In this document: piece by piece, positions 1 through 10,215 of the stretch | Layout of the letters: each line of letters starts with the position of its first letter | Numbering within the stretch: position 1 is the stretch's first letter | From: Symploca sp. SIO3C6 | GTDB taxonomy: Bacteria > Cyanobacteriota > Cyanobacteriia > Cyanobacteriales > Coleofasciculaceae | Reading direction: 5' to 3' | DNA length: 64,000 nt | Assembly (NCBI GenBank): GCA_010692425.1 | Contig: JAAHHJ010000014.1 | Span: forward strand, 248,001-312,000 | The notes under the pieces: generated by a model | Database searches by the model: none | The model's input: only the letters and a program-made list of their open reading frames with translations | Told to the model about the DNA's origin: nothing | Made by a program: the position numbers and the translations under genes

Positions 1-345
1 ATGACCATCCCATGGTTTTGTGACAAATTTGAACACTTTACCGGCATTGATGGCATCTACCAAATCCTCAACATCAGTGTAACCAGTCAAGATAATTCTG
101 ATGATATCTGGGTATTGAGCAGCAGTAAGGCTCAGAAACTCCGTGCCACTCATCAAGGGCATGCGCTGATCGGAAATAATCACAGCCACATCCCCTTCTG
201 AAGCTAAAATTTTGAGTGCTGCCGGTCCACTTTCGGCTCTCAAGACTTTATAGTCTCGATAAAAAGTCCGGTAAAGCAAGTCAAGGTTGTCTGGTTCGTC
301 ATCGACAACCAACAATTTAGGCTTACGAGTTTCTTGAGACATCAT
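1..345 (-). CDS. Response regulator receiver domain protein (partial, runs off left edge)
   Basis: Reading the minus strand from an ATG at 345 gives 115 residues that continue past base 1. The N-terminus reads LLVVDDEPDNLDLL, followed by the phospho-acceptor stretch IISDQRMP, then ILTGYTD and the conserved lysine in VTKPWD. These are the acidic pocket, phospho-Asp, Thr and Lys of a CheY-like receiver domain. A second ATG directly follows the first (342). The output domain lies outside the window, so the function beyond phosphorelay signalling cannot be told. Receivers with the LTGYTD...VTKPWD pattern are often joined to GGDEF, HD-GYP or kinase domains (family knowledge). No neighbouring kinase is visible. 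Confidence 0.85.
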   Translation of the reverse strand, partial: MMSQETRKPKLLVVDDEPDNLDLLYRTFYRDYKVLRAESGPAALKILASEGDVAVIISDQRMPLMSGTEFLSLTAAQYPDIIRIILTGYTDVEDLVDAINAGKVFKFVTKPWDGH

Positions 346-1709
346 GCACTGCTCTTCTGCTGCCATAGCTTGTCGGATGAAAACTTTCTGCATCAAGATC
401 ACAGACTCTTCCCGAGCTTTGATGGCAACCTCACCCTCGAGTCAGTACTAAAGTTATCAATCCTAATTTTGATGCTGACTTTAACAAGCATAAGACCTCG
501 AAACACATGGAATCTGGAGTAGTGGTTGACTTTGTATACCCCAATTGATTTTAATTTTTGTTTGAGTATATGTTTGTGTCCTTGAGTCTAGAGTTATGTT
601 ATTGAATTGCAGGTGAGCCTCTATTAGGGAAGTCCAAGAAATAAATTGTCCAATTTACTTGCCAGAACGACGATCTGATTCTTCTTCCCCTGTCCCCCAT
701 GCTTGTGTTGTTTTCCCTACGATTGGATATTTTTTTATGTGTAAGTCCCTTACTTAAATTGCTTACAGTGAGCAGTTTAGTGTAATACATTCTTCCTTGA
801 GCCTCTGATCCTCATTTCAGGTCGTTAGAGACATACATGAAAATTCTTAGCTGATCCGGATAATGGGTTGTTGATGAATTGGGCATCTGGTAAAGCTGTG
901 CTTTGACTAGTTGCCCACCAATTTGATGGTTGATGGGTGTTATAACTTATTCTCCCGGAGTTACTGGAACTACACTGTTATGGATGATCAAAGTTTGTTT
1001 GCCGGAGTAGTAGGATTGATTTGAAAACTGCAAAATGCCCTTTTCAAGTTCTAGTGAAGCTAGATCTAATACTTTGCAGACATACCCTAATTTAGTTCAA
1101 CACACCACTTGTACAATAGTATCCTTATAGCCAAACTAGAAATTTAGGCGAAGAACTTGGACTTGGCGCAGGCAAAGACCTGCCTTAGTTGGCTACTGAG
1201 AAGAAATTAAGTAAGCTAATGCACATTTAACTTGCATATTTTAGTAAGAGAGGGGGTGAGAGCTTAGCAGTTACACTTGGGTTGGACGGCAAAAATTCTC
1301 CCCCTTGCCCACTCTCTCACTTCTCCCTGAAGTCTTCCAAATGCTTTCTTAAATTTGTAACAGCTGACTCTAGAGTGGTAATCGGGTTACAATCTCCTGC
1401 TTTTGCTTCCCTAATCTTAACTAAGATTTTAAAGATGATAGCTAAACCAATACAGGGAGAGGCTTTTGGCATAAGTTATGCTAACAGAAATGGCTAACAT
1501 CCCCAAGAGCAGATGATCAATCTCATACTACTGGAGGATCGCCAAAGGAGCAGATCAGATGCTATATAAAGCTAGGGACTCGATACAATTGGTTAGACAT
1601 CTATGGAAACAGAATTTCCACCTAATTTTAAAAGTGAAGAAACAAAAGGATTCGTCCCCAGTGCTTGCCTGCTTAATGTTGAGATTTTGTTAATCCCGAA
1701 AGTTGCCCC
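346..1709. other. Gene-poor stretch
   Basis: About 1.36 kb between the divergent response regulator and the acetyltransferase. Only short open frames without codon structure or recognisable motifs are present. I see no RNA gene, strong hairpin or repeat array. It presumably holds the two divergent promoters. Confidence 0.5.
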
Positions 1710-2375
1710 TTGTATAGTCTCCAAAGTATTTTCGTGGTTGTGAAACCCTGCTTCTGTTTGATAACGCCCTGGGAAAGTACTCCTGCTGTTGAAGATGCAG
1801 TAGCTATTGGTGTTTCTGGCTTCACCATTCGCAGAGTTCAAGAGCATGATTTAAGCACTCTCGCTGAAGTTCTGGCAGATAGTTTTCACCCTCGCACAGG
1901 TCTAATGGGTTGGGCTTATCCTATGTTGCGATTGGGAATTTATGAAGATTTGCGCAATCGACTACGCTCCAATTTACCCCACTATGTCTGTCTAGTTGCC
2001 ATTGCTAAGTTCTCTACAGTAACTGGCTATCGTGAAGAAATTGCAGGTACCGTCGAAATTACACTCCGTTCTACTTCTTCTTGGCAACTGGGCAAAAGCC
2101 AGTATCCGTATGTCTCTAACCTGGCAGTCAAACACTCCTGTAGACGTCACGGAGTTGCTAGGCAATTGCTTCTTTCGTGTGAGCAAACTGCAAGAGAGTG
2201 GGGCTTTCAAGACCTCTATCTACATGTACTCGAAGACAATCATCACGCACAGCGACTTTATCTCAAAACTGGTTATAAACTGCGTCAGGTTGAATTTAGC
2301 TATCTTTCTTGGTGGCTGAGGCGTCCTAAGCGCCTATTCTTGCAAAAGCACCTGAGTAGTGCCTCAATTACATAG
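1710..2375 (+). CDS. GNAT family N-acetyltransferase
   Basis: The protein of about 220 residues has a GNAT core in its second half. A beta-strand VSNLAVKHSCRRHGVARQLL carries the acetyl-CoA pyrophosphate loop (R-R-H-G-V-A pattern). It is followed by LYLHVLEDNHHAQRLYLKTGY, the typical final helix in which the Tyr assists catalysis in this superfamily. The frame opens with TTG at 1710; no ATG lies between it and FTIRRVQEHD, where homology to the fold begins, so the true start is uncertain. Substrate (protein N-terminus, small molecule or antibiotic) cannot be read from the sequence. It stands alone with no operon partner. Confidence 0.75.
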   Translation: MYSLQSIFVVVKPCFCLITPWESTPAVEDAVAIGVSGFTIRRVQEHDLSTLAEVLADSFHPRTGLMGWAYPMLRLGIYEDLRNRLRSNLPHYVCLVAIAKFSTVTGYREEIAGTVEITLRSTSSWQLGKSQYPYVSNLAVKHSCRRHGVARQLLLSCEQTAREWGFQDLYLHVLEDNHHAQRLYLKTGYKLRQVEFSYLSWWLRRPKRLFLQKHLSSASIT

Positions 2376-2703
2376 AAAAGTTCTAGAAGTCTTGAACAAG
2401 GAGCGTTGCAGTTAGAACCAATGTTAGTTTAGTATTTGAAAATCTTAGCGGTTCTTGTGTGGAGAGGGATTGGGTAAGGGTGATTAGACCTCTAACCAAG
2501 CAGCATGCCATAAAATGGAGTTACAAGGTTGACAAACAACGAATGATCCTGATCTGAGTTGGTTTGACAAGTTAATGGAAAATAGATGATAAATTCAACT
2601 CCTCTTCTTTTGTGTTCTCAAAAACTTACATAATCAAGTTGTGCCGTCGTGCTTTTGGTTGGAGTGTGTCTCTGCTTTCGGAAGTTCAGCAATACGAGTT
2701 GAG
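2376..2703. other. Short intergenic stretch
   Basis: About 330 bases between the acetyltransferase and the next probable start. I see no gene, RNA or clear terminator in it. Confidence 0.4.
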
Positions 2704-3282
2704 ATGGAGAGCGAAAATAAACAGCGTTGCCAGACAGCTCTTTATGAAGAGGAGGTGCTTGCCCGCCTTACAGGTTTCGCCAACTCTCAAGGCTATAGTG
2801 CCATGAAACAGGAAGGCAATAACCACGGCAAAGATGATAATCAAGACTCACAAGCATTGAGAATCCTCAAACAGCTGCATGATAAACAACTGCTCATCGT
2901 TAATAGCAGGCGTCGGAATGGCTTAATCATATATAAGCGTTATCACGCCGAGTTTGCAGGTCCTGGATCGGCTGTAGGGGGTCTATTTGATCTTGATTGT
3001 CAGAAAGTATTGCCAGTAGGCAACCTTTCGCTGACTAATCCTGAATCAGCTGATGAGCGACAACGGGCTTATTTGATTCGGCGACAGTGGATTCGACTGA
3101 CTAAACAAATCACAGAAAAATCATTGCCATTGCAGCGTGCTCAGACAATTCTCAATCAGTTTGAGCAATATTTTGACAATGAGACCATTGCTCAACTGCC
3201 GGATCATGCGTTCGCACTGTTGGTGGGTGTCTTACCCCATACAATTAGAAAAGTGCGTAATAGCGACGACCGGGATTTTTAA
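2704..3282 (+). CDS. Hypothetical protein
   Basis: I do not recognise this protein of about 192 residues. The ATG at 2704 (MESENKQRCQ) is preferred over an upstream start at 2641, because the extra 21 residues are hydrophobic/cysteine-rich and unlike the rest. The N-terminal half is polar (ARLTGFANSQGYSAMKQ, then an HGKDDNQD stretch). The middle carries basic RRRNGLIIYKRYH. The last third is helical (RQWIRLTKQITEKSLPLQRAQTILNQFEQYF). There is no signal peptide or membrane segment. A small cytoplasmic, possibly nucleic-acid-interacting protein is one reading, but no motif supports a function. Confidence 0.5.
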   Translation: MESENKQRCQTALYEEEVLARLTGFANSQGYSAMKQEGNNHGKDDNQDSQALRILKQLHDKQLLIVNSRRRNGLIIYKRYHAEFAGPGSAVGGLFDLDCQKVLPVGNLSLTNPESADERQRAYLIRRQWIRLTKQITEKSLPLQRAQTILNQFEQYFDNETIAQLPDHAFALLVGVLPHTIRKVRNSDDRDF

Positions 3283-3359
3283 GGGTAGATGCACTTTACC
3301 ACCATTAATGTTAAATTTTCAAGCCTAGATGTCTAAAGCAAGTTTTAAGAAAGTTGGTA

Positions 3360-4190
3360 TCAACAGGATTTCAACACTAAAATCGTCACTTCTGGTGGAC
3401 AAAACAGCCGCCCTGGTGAGTAAGTCCCTAAGCCACGATTAACATACAGCTGATTTGCCCCTACCTGATGAAGCCCCTGGGACCATTCCCAATGCTTAAC
3501 TATATTGGAACATTTACTCATATAAGGTATCCGTCGTCGCCATGCTCTTGGAAGATAGTGCTGGAGAATTTGCATAATTTTTGGTAATGGTCCCAATCCT
3601 GGAATCACGATTTGACCACCATGGGTATGACCAGACAACTGTAAATCTACTCGCCACGGTTGCAAAAATTCGGCACTGTCAGGATTGTGCGATAGTATGA
3701 TGCAGGTTTTTTTGGGGTCAAGCTGGTTCATTATTGGTGCGGGATTGAACCTCCACCAAGAAAAGTCAGCTAATCCTACTAGAGGTAATTCTGGGCCGAG
3801 GGGGTAAGCTACTTCATTCCACAACACTCGTACCCCAATGCTAGTTAGGGCATTGGTAATTTTTGCTTTTGAGTCGCGGTGGTGAAGATCATGGTTGCCC
3901 AGCACCGCATAAACTCCAGTGCGGCTTTGCAGATACTTCAGATGTTTAACTAACTCATAGATTGGTTCTGGAGCATGGGTTACGTAGTCGCCAGTCAAAA
4001 CTACTAAGTCAGGTTGGGCCTCATTAGTAGCTGCAATTGCTTGAGCTAGAACTTTTTCCGATAGCCTGAAGCCATCGTAATGAAAATCTGAAAGCTGTAC
4101 AAGTTTTGTCCCCTGCAATGAGTTAGGTAAATTGGCGATCGCCACCTTCACGTTTTCAATACTTAAGGGTTCTGAAAATCTCCAGTTCAT
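3360..4190 (-). CDS. Metallophosphoesterase (calcineurin-like, YkuE/YaeI-type)
   Basis: 276 residues with the full set of dinuclear metal ligands of the calcineurin-like phosphoesterase fold in order: QLSDFHYD (D, H), LTGDYV (D), LGNHDLHH (N, H), ILSHNPD (H) and SGHTHGGQ (H, H). Proteins of this size and motif spacing include YkuE/YaeI-like phosphohydrolases, some acting on UDP-2,3-diacylglucosamine or phospholipids (family knowledge; substrate here unknown). Unlike many relatives it has no obvious N-terminal membrane anchor. It is transcribed towards the hypothetical gene at 2704-3282, so the two are convergent. Confidence 0.85.
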   Translation of the reverse strand: MNWRFSEPLSIENVKVAIANLPNSLQGTKLVQLSDFHYDGFRLSEKVLAQAIAATNEAQPDLVVLTGDYVTHAPEPIYELVKHLKYLQSRTGVYAVLGNHDLHHRDSKAKITNALTSIGVRVLWNEVAYPLGPELPLVGLADFSWWRFNPAPIMNQLDPKKTCIILSHNPDSAEFLQPWRVDLQLSGHTHGGQIVIPGLGPLPKIMQILQHYLPRAWRRRIPYMSKCSNIVKHWEWSQGLHQVGANQLYVNRGLGTYSPGRLFCPPEVTILVLKSC

Positions 4191-5406
4191 ACAGCTTAAT
4201 TCAACTTCCTTAACAACTGCGATTCCAGCATAACTCAGAGGTAAATTACACTAGTCAAACAGCATCTAATCTAACCAATATGAGGGCAGATTAGTCTCTA
4301 GACACGATAAAAAGGAAGAATTATAGCTTCTGAACTTTAGCCTTTATACTTATAGCAATGTGTGTTCAGGTATTGACAATTTTAAGGGACAAAGAATTGC
4401 GAAAACCTTTATCTGACAAGCTTTTTTATCACCTGTTCACTGTTCCCTATTTCCTGTTACCTGCGCGCAGTGCTATAGTTCCAATTAAGATTAAGCTGTT
4501 ACCCATTTAAATCATATTTTTATTTGATACTGGTTAATAGCCCAAACGCTTATTCCTTGTATCTTAGATCCTCGGAGCCTTATGCCTTGTTGTTGTGCAT
4601 TTTTACTGTACAACAGCTTATCTGACCGCTGGAGTATAAATAAGCAGTCACTCAAGTTTTTTTATACCATTTCATGAAAATTATAATATAAATTCTTCCT
4701 CTGCTTGCCTGAAGGTATCAACCTTAAAGTGAAACTGTATTACTTTGACAGACTATCTGCTGGAGATAAGAATTCGCTAAACTTCACACAAAATTCACGT
4801 TGTTGATTATTAGTTGAAGATTTGACCAACTACCTAGCCATCTCATCATCAGCCGATTAAATTGTTAGGGAACAACCCAAAAACTGTGATTTAACTAACT
4901 CAATATTAACTATCTTGAACTTTCAGGGGTACAAATCATCGGCTTATTTCCTCGCTCATACCAAGATAAGTGAATGCTTCCATACTTTCACAACTGCGTC
5001 TACTCAGGGATAAACAGCAAGTTCTATTAACTTATGAACACAACTAGCATCTAAATTCTGTCCTTTAGCTACTCGGGCTAGATCTTGCAACGCTGGAATA
5101 GTCCCCACAACTTCATCAATTGATAACTTCCAATATATAAAGGAGTAAGTAAATTGGTAAAGAATACTGACAATAAATTTGCTGTTGTCGTTAGTACTCC
5201 CTTGAGTGCTGCCTTTAGTCTTGACACTGACTTGGATAGAGGGACAGGCAGATAATAGCAATTTCATAAAATAGTGCAATCTCTAAATTGCTCTTTGTCA
5301 AGCATAAAGCTTCTTAGTAGCAGTAGAGATACCTTGACGAGGTATCTCTACTGTTTAATTACTCAGTACAAATTGTAATTTACGAGAGAGAATTTCAACT
5401 TTCTCC
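4191..5406. other. Gene-poor, AT-rich stretch with one doubtful small ORF
   Basis: About 1.2 kb between two minus-strand genes. A 91-codon minus-strand frame at 5004-5279 (ending DASCVHKLIELAVYP) is the only sizeable ORF. It lacks a convincing ribosome site and I do not recognise it, so I treat it as doubtful or a remnant. The stretch also contains the perfect hairpin listed at 5321-5353. Confidence 0.45.
5321..5353 (-). terminator. Perfect 14-bp hairpin downstream of the cytochrome c gene
   Basis: Arms cagtagagatacct and aggtatctctactg are exactly complementary around a 5-nt loop. The hairpin lies about 54 bases beyond the stop of the minus-strand cytochrome gene. There is no good U-tract on that strand, so intrinsic termination is plausible but unproven. 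An RNA-stabilising or processing role is an alternative. Confidence 0.4.
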
Positions 5407-7212
5407 CTATAGGGTTTTCAAATATTCCACTAAAGCCCAACGTTCATCTTCGCTTAGCTCTGGACCAATTACACCTTCTCCAGTACCATCACCCTTGAAT
5501 TCATGTCCAGCGTTAGAATTCCCAGTAATCGCAGTATCTAACAAAAATCCACCAGGGATTTTATCCTTTTGAAAGCCTACGTATTTAGGATCGAATTCCT
5601 TTGTGCCAAGATAGAATTTCTGACTGCGTTGCTCGGCAGGCAGGAGCATTTCATAAAGATTGGGTACTGAACCATTGTGTAGGAAAGGTGCGGTTGCCCA
5701 AATCCCATTTAGTGGTCGAGCCTTGTAAGCTAAAGGGGAACGAATCTTATCAGGGCGATAACCATCGTAGGCGTACCTTTGTTCCTTAGTTAACCCCAAT
5801 TGATCATATTTTTTCTCTACTGTTTTGTCAACAGCGAATTTTAATGCAAATTCAGCCTTGACAATGCCATCTGTTTCAAAATCTTCCTCACCATCTTGAC
5901 TCTCGTAACCAACTTTACTAGCAAGGGAATCAATATTTACTGTCCGCTGGAACCAGTTTACAGCCTGTTTCGGATCAGTACCAATGTCGTAAAGATTTTT
6001 CATCGTCACTTTCAAGTATTGGCGCTCTGTTTCCCCCAATTTCGTCCAGTACTCATCCGCCTTAAACTCCTCAGAATCCATGGGTGGTAAGTGGCAAACT
6101 TGACAATTTTGCTGATAAAGCTGTTTACCTTGGGCAGCTTTATCAGAGTCAATTTCACCTAAGATATACTCTGGCCATTTGGGCGCAATTAAACCATTAA
6201 AAATCGAATATCCACTCAATAATTCTTCGATTTCAAAGAGTTTTTCCACATTGACGTTGGACTCAAAAACCTGAGAGTGAGGGGAGTTGGGATCTAAATT
6301 CACCCGCGAGAATACACCCATCGCTTCTCCAGCATTGCGCGCCATTGGTTGCATCACAGAGCCGTTATACTGTACCCAATCAAACCAAGATGATGACCAT
6401 ATATGGGGGAAATTAACAGGAGCATCTGCTACTCGGTAGTTTTCTGAGTTTAGTTCTCTACCGAAAACAAAATTACCGATTCGTCCCAGGGCATCTAGGC
6501 GAGCAAAACCTTCTTCAGTCGGATAAAGATTTTTGACTTCGTCTGCAAATTCTTTCCCTTGAGCAATTACAGATTTCAGCTTTTGTTTTAATTGCTTACG
6601 TTCTTCAGTAGTGTAGTTTTCTCCCAATACTTTGTCAGCAAATCTATTAAAACGAGGGGGGTACAAATCTGTTAAAAACAAGGCTAATCCAAAAGCTGTT
6701 TTAAACTTTTTGAGATTCACCATACTCGGTCCACCTTCAACGCGAATGCCTTTGCCTTGGTAATTAATTTGAGCAGTATGGCAAGCTGCACAGGTAAGAC
6801 CAATGACGGTATCAGTTGCACCAGTTTGGGGATCAAAATAGTTTTCGGTTTTGGCAAAACCTACAGGAATACTGTCTGGATTGTCAGCATTTTTGTTATC
6901 AGGAAGTAAGCCGAAGCCACCTAAAAATTTTGGGTCAATAAAAGGACCTGTTGAGCCCCACCAGGAGAGCTTTGGTTGCTCTAAAGATATAAACCATTTA
7001 TAGGGAATGATTGATTCCAAGGCTGAACCCTGAGTAGCGTGATACCACCATTGCCAATCTTCTTCTTTCCAATTCTGGTCAGTCCATACTACTTCTACTG
7101 GTTCATCAGGTGGAACTTTAATTTTTGTCCAAATCAAAAGATTAATCGCTAATGGTGCAATCAAGACCAAGACTACGGCGATCAAAATACCAATCAACCA
7201 CTTTTTGACCAT
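5407..7212 (-). CDS. Di-haem cytochrome c, RoxA/cytochrome c peroxidase-like
   Basis: 601 residues. An N-terminal hydrophobic segment (about residues 5-30) would anchor the protein or export it. Two covalent haem motifs follow: CAACH near residue 141 and CQVCH near residue 370. After the second haem come RSPLAYKARPLNGIWATAPFLHNGSVPNLYEML, the peroxidase-family signature containing a distal ligand region (PFLHNGSVP). Length, spacing of about 230 residues between haems and this signature match the RoxA / di-haem peroxidase-like group rather than short MauG/CcpA enzymes (family knowledge). It probably acts in the thylakoid or periplasmic space as an oxidase or peroxidase; the substrate is unknown. 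Monocistronic by position. Confidence 0.8.
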   Translation of the reverse strand: MVKKWLIGILIAVVLVLIAPLAINLLIWTKIKVPPDEPVEVVWTDQNWKEEDWQWWYHATQGSALESIIPYKWFISLEQPKLSWWGSTGPFIDPKFLGGFGLLPDNKNADNPDSIPVGFAKTENYFDPQTGATDTVIGLTCAACHTAQINYQGKGIRVEGGPSMVNLKKFKTAFGLALFLTDLYPPRFNRFADKVLGENYTTEERKQLKQKLKSVIAQGKEFADEVKNLYPTEEGFARLDALGRIGNFVFGRELNSENYRVADAPVNFPHIWSSSWFDWVQYNGSVMQPMARNAGEAMGVFSRVNLDPNSPHSQVFESNVNVEKLFEIEELLSGYSIFNGLIAPKWPEYILGEIDSDKAAQGKQLYQQNCQVCHLPPMDSEEFKADEYWTKLGETERQYLKVTMKNLYDIGTDPKQAVNWFQRTVNIDSLASKVGYESQDGEEDFETDGIVKAEFALKFAVDKTVEKKYDQLGLTKEQRYAYDGYRPDKIRSPLAYKARPLNGIWATAPFLHNGSVPNLYEMLLPAEQRSQKFYLGTKEFDPKYVGFQKDKIPGGFLLDTAITGNSNAGHEFKGDGTGEGVIGPELSEDERWALVEYLKTL

Positions 7213-7445
7213 ACTTCTCTATCCTGTTAAACATAAGTTATCGAACAAACATGACCTTACTATTGCTGTTAAATCGATGTTAATTCTACTTATCTAAGAC
7301 TCTGGGAAAATTTTACGTTGACTAAACACAATTATATTTATTTTTTTGATACTTCTGGGCAAATGTGAAGAAATTTTAACTATGAACAATTAACTATGAA
7401 CTATCAACTAGCCTGAGATGACCAAGGCTTCTGCCCTGGAGCCTT

Positions 7446-9140
7446 CTATCTTCTGCCTTCTTTTGACTTACGCTCTTGAAGTTTCAAGCGAATTTCCGCA
7501 TGAAATTCACGGGTAATCGGATAGAAATAGGCAAGAATTAGACCAAATATTAGAAATAGGGTTGGTAGAGGTCCAATGGCAATGCGAATTGCTAGTAGTG
7601 CTGAATCTGGCTGTGTGGGGATAACTTCTCCAGCTGTGGATTCAATAAATCCTGCTGCTTCTAAAGCTAGACCAACTAAAAACAACCCTAGCGCCAAGCC
7701 AAATTTTTGTAGCAAGACCATGAAACCATAAAAAATACCTTCGCGACGTTGACCAGTGTTAAGTTCATCTAGTTCGATTACATCTGGCACCATTGACCAA
7801 GGAATAAGATAGGCAACCGAGACGCCAAAACCAGCTATTACTGCTAAAACATACATCAAATTAGTTTGACCAGGCTGAAGCAAGAATAAACCTGCTTGAG
7901 CGATAATCCAAAGAGTCATACCCATGAAGTAAACGGCTTTTTTTCCAACTCTTTCACTGATAATTCTCCAGAAAAATAACATAACTAAGGCGGTGCCTTG
8001 AACGCCTAGGGCAACAAGAGTGGAATCAGTATTTTTTAAGCCCATCCAACTGACTACGAAGTAAACCAAAATTGAGGCAGTTAACTGTACAGCTAGCCAA
8101 GAACAAAGATAAATACCAATCAAATATAAAAAGGGTCGATTACTGAAAACAACCTTTAGTTGCTGGATAAAAGTTAGGGCTGGTATATCTTCACTTTGAG
8201 AACGTTTTCTGACAGCGTCACTACTGCTTAGGTGAGGTTCAGGGGTGGAAAAAAGTAGGGTTATGCCAAATAGAGTAATTTGTAAACCAATTAGAATTAC
8301 CGCTATGCTAATCAGGTCAAATCTTCCTGGTGCAGCTAGGAAATTAGCAGTTAAAGGGATAATGCGGAGTATGCCGTAGCACACAAATAAAGCGCCAATT
8401 CCAGTGAGGATATTACCGAAAATTTGCTTTTGTTTCGCTGCTAATATCGGTTGTGCTCCCCGCTCCTGGATACGGAAAACAGACCAAAATATTGGTATAA
8501 CTGAGAGTACAGTACAGATCAATCCTAAGACTAAATATTGCTTGCCAGGGTCATCTTGATATTCGCTAAAACTCAACCCCGCCAAAACTAAAGATAAAAC
8601 ACTCGCACCAATCGAAAAACTAAAGCGGAAACTATTGAGACTGGTACGCTCGTTGTAGTCTTGAGTTAACTCTGGGGTGAGGGCAGCGTAGGGTAAATTG
8701 ACAATAGTGTAGGCAATGTTAAATAGAACGCCAATAGTGACGTAGTAACTAAATAGCAACCAGTTATTGACAGTATCGTTATTGCTGAAGTGAGGAACAA
8801 TCCACTGTAAGCAAAACAAAAGACCAAAGGGAATTGCACCGAATAGCATCCAAGGTAAACGACGCCCCCAGCGAGTGCGAGTGCGATCGCTAAAGACTCC
8901 GATAATAGGATCATTAATTGCATCGGAAATTTTACCGATCATCAACACACTGCCCGCCAAGCCAGCTGGCAAACCAGCAACGTTGGTGAAGAAAGGCAAC
9001 AGGAAAAATACTAAAATGTTGGCAGTCATGGCTGGACCCATATCACCAGCGCCATAGGCCAGTTTAGTGGAGAAACTCAGCTTTTCAGGTTTGGGCGTCG
9101 CTAGGGGAACACCAGACTCAGAAGGGGAAATGTCACTCAT
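7446..9140 (-). CDS. MFS transporter, GPH (MelB-like) sugar:cation symporter family
   Basis: 564 residues with about 12 hydrophobic segments. The N-terminal region KLAYGAGDMGPAM is the family hallmark of glycoside-pentoside-hexuronide symporters. The cytoplasmic loop GVFSDRTRTRWGRRLPWML corresponds to the GPH loop 2-3 signature D-x-x-x-x-x-x-x-G-R-R. Helices 3-4 hold YTIVNLPYAALTPELTQDYNERTSLNSFR, again typical. The predicted job is secondary transport of a sugar or similar solute in the plasma membrane. Substrate cannot be inferred, since neither neighbour is a catabolic gene. The frame starts with ATG and an N-terminal proline-rich cytoplasmic tail of about 25 residues. Confidence 0.85.
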   Translation of the reverse strand: MSDISPSESGVPLATPKPEKLSFSTKLAYGAGDMGPAMTANILVFFLLPFFTNVAGLPAGLAGSVLMIGKISDAINDPIIGVFSDRTRTRWGRRLPWMLFGAIPFGLLFCLQWIVPHFSNNDTVNNWLLFSYYVTIGVLFNIAYTIVNLPYAALTPELTQDYNERTSLNSFRFSFSIGASVLSLVLAGLSFSEYQDDPGKQYLVLGLICTVLSVIPIFWSVFRIQERGAQPILAAKQKQIFGNILTGIGALFVCYGILRIIPLTANFLAAPGRFDLISIAVILIGLQITLFGITLLFSTPEPHLSSSDAVRKRSQSEDIPALTFIQQLKVVFSNRPFLYLIGIYLCSWLAVQLTASILVYFVVSWMGLKNTDSTLVALGVQGTALVMLFFWRIISERVGKKAVYFMGMTLWIIAQAGLFLLQPGQTNLMYVLAVIAGFGVSVAYLIPWSMVPDVIELDELNTGQRREGIFYGFMVLLQKFGLALGLFLVGLALEAAGFIESTAGEVIPTQPDSALLAIRIAIGPLPTLFLIFGLILAYFYPITREFHAEIRLKLQERKSKEGRR

Positions 9141-9262
9141 GGCAGCTTGTCTACTTGCAACCTGGACTCAATCTCATCAGCCTAAGATAACCTCTAATCA
9201 ATCTAAATGACCGGATTGTTGTACTATTTTGTTTGATTCTAATGTCTTCCTAGGCGCTTTCT

Positions 9263-9790
9263 ATGCCAGAACTTTACCTGTCCTGGTCTGAGTACCACCA
9301 AAAAATCGAACAGCTTGCTGCCATAATCTATCACAGCAACTGGGACTTTAACCAAATTGTCTGCATTGCTAAGGGCGGTTTGCGAGTTGGTGATATCCTT
9401 TGCCGAGTTTACCATCAGCCACTGGCAATTATTTCTGCCTCTTCCTATACTGGACCAGAGAATCGCCTCCGAGGTTCTATTACCTTTTCTAAGCACCTGG
9501 CAATGACTGTTGAGCAATTAGGATCTCGCGTCTTGCTAGTAGATGACTTAGTAGATTCTGGAATCAGCTTACAGGAGACTGTCAAATGGTTAAAGCGAGA
9601 GCATGGTGCTGCAATTACAGAGATTCGTACTGCTGTGATTTGGTACAAAGCTTGCTCTGTCTTCAAGCCTGATTATTACATAGACTATTTACCAGATAAC
9701 CCCTGGATTCATCAGCCCTTTGAAACCTATGAACATACTAGTCCTGCTGAACTAGCGGCAAGTTATCAGCACTTAGCAGTTAGAGATTAG
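9263..9790 (+). CDS. Type I phosphoribosyltransferase
   Basis: 175 residues. The PRPP-binding loop reads VLLVDDLVDSGISL, the classic type I PRTase motif with two adjacent Asp residues. An upstream IVCIAKGGLRVGD loop supplies the pyrophosphate-binding backbone. The size and the DNPWIHQPFE C-terminus (aromatic residues able to stack on a purine) resemble xanthine/hypoxanthine PRTases, so purine salvage is the best guess. It is divergent from the GPH transporter, with about 120 bases between them. Confidence 0.8.
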   Translation: MPELYLSWSEYHQKIEQLAAIIYHSNWDFNQIVCIAKGGLRVGDILCRVYHQPLAIISASSYTGPENRLRGSITFSKHLAMTVEQLGSRVLLVDDLVDSGISLQETVKWLKREHGAAITEIRTAVIWYKACSVFKPDYYIDYLPDNPWIHQPFETYEHTSPAELAASYQHLAVRD

Positions 9791-9897
9791 CTTTTAAGGA
9801 TGTCTCAAGTCCAATCCTTTCTTAGAAGTGAGGGGCATTAACTCTGGGACAACTTTCTCAATGAGCTCCTTCCAGTCTAGGGAAATAAAAGTTAGAG

Positions 9898-10212
9898 CCT
9901 TGTAACCTCAGTAGATCGAAAAGTTTTGTCCTAAGCTGCGCTCAGCTTGATAAAACTGGGCTTCCAGGCGCTTCTTTAAGAAAGCGATCGCCATAATCTT
10001 GCCTCGCCATGACAATACATTTGTTCTAGTCGCGGTTCAATACATAATTTTTACTTATAATTAAACCCAGGATTTACTCAACTTGAATATATTCAAAAAA
10101 ACTTTTTTCAAAAAGTTCTCCTGGGAAAAAGTATCGCAGAATACAAATTTGTTGAGGATCGCTCCTGAAACGAAACTTTTCGATCTACTGAGTCTAAGTT
10201 CCAGTTACAAGG
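9898..10212. mobile_element. MITE-like element with long inverted termini
   Basis: A 20-bp perfect inverted repeat (ctcagtagatcgaaaagttt at 9907-9926 against its complement at 10173-10192) is flanked outside by a second matching pair, ccttgtaac (9898-9906) and gttacaagg (10204-10212). The right arm has 11 extra bases between the two blocks; the left has none. The ~315-bp interior contains no ORF. A non-coding segment closed by long inverted termini is what a miniature inverted-repeat element looks like. It ends 3 bases beyond the exbD stop, so its folded RNA could also terminate transcription. Confidence 0.55.
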
Positions 10213-10215
10213 AAG

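Noticed and set aside
5004-5279. 91-codon minus-strand gene
   Set aside because: No convincing ribosome site and no recognised domain; kept only as a doubtful ORF within the gap description.
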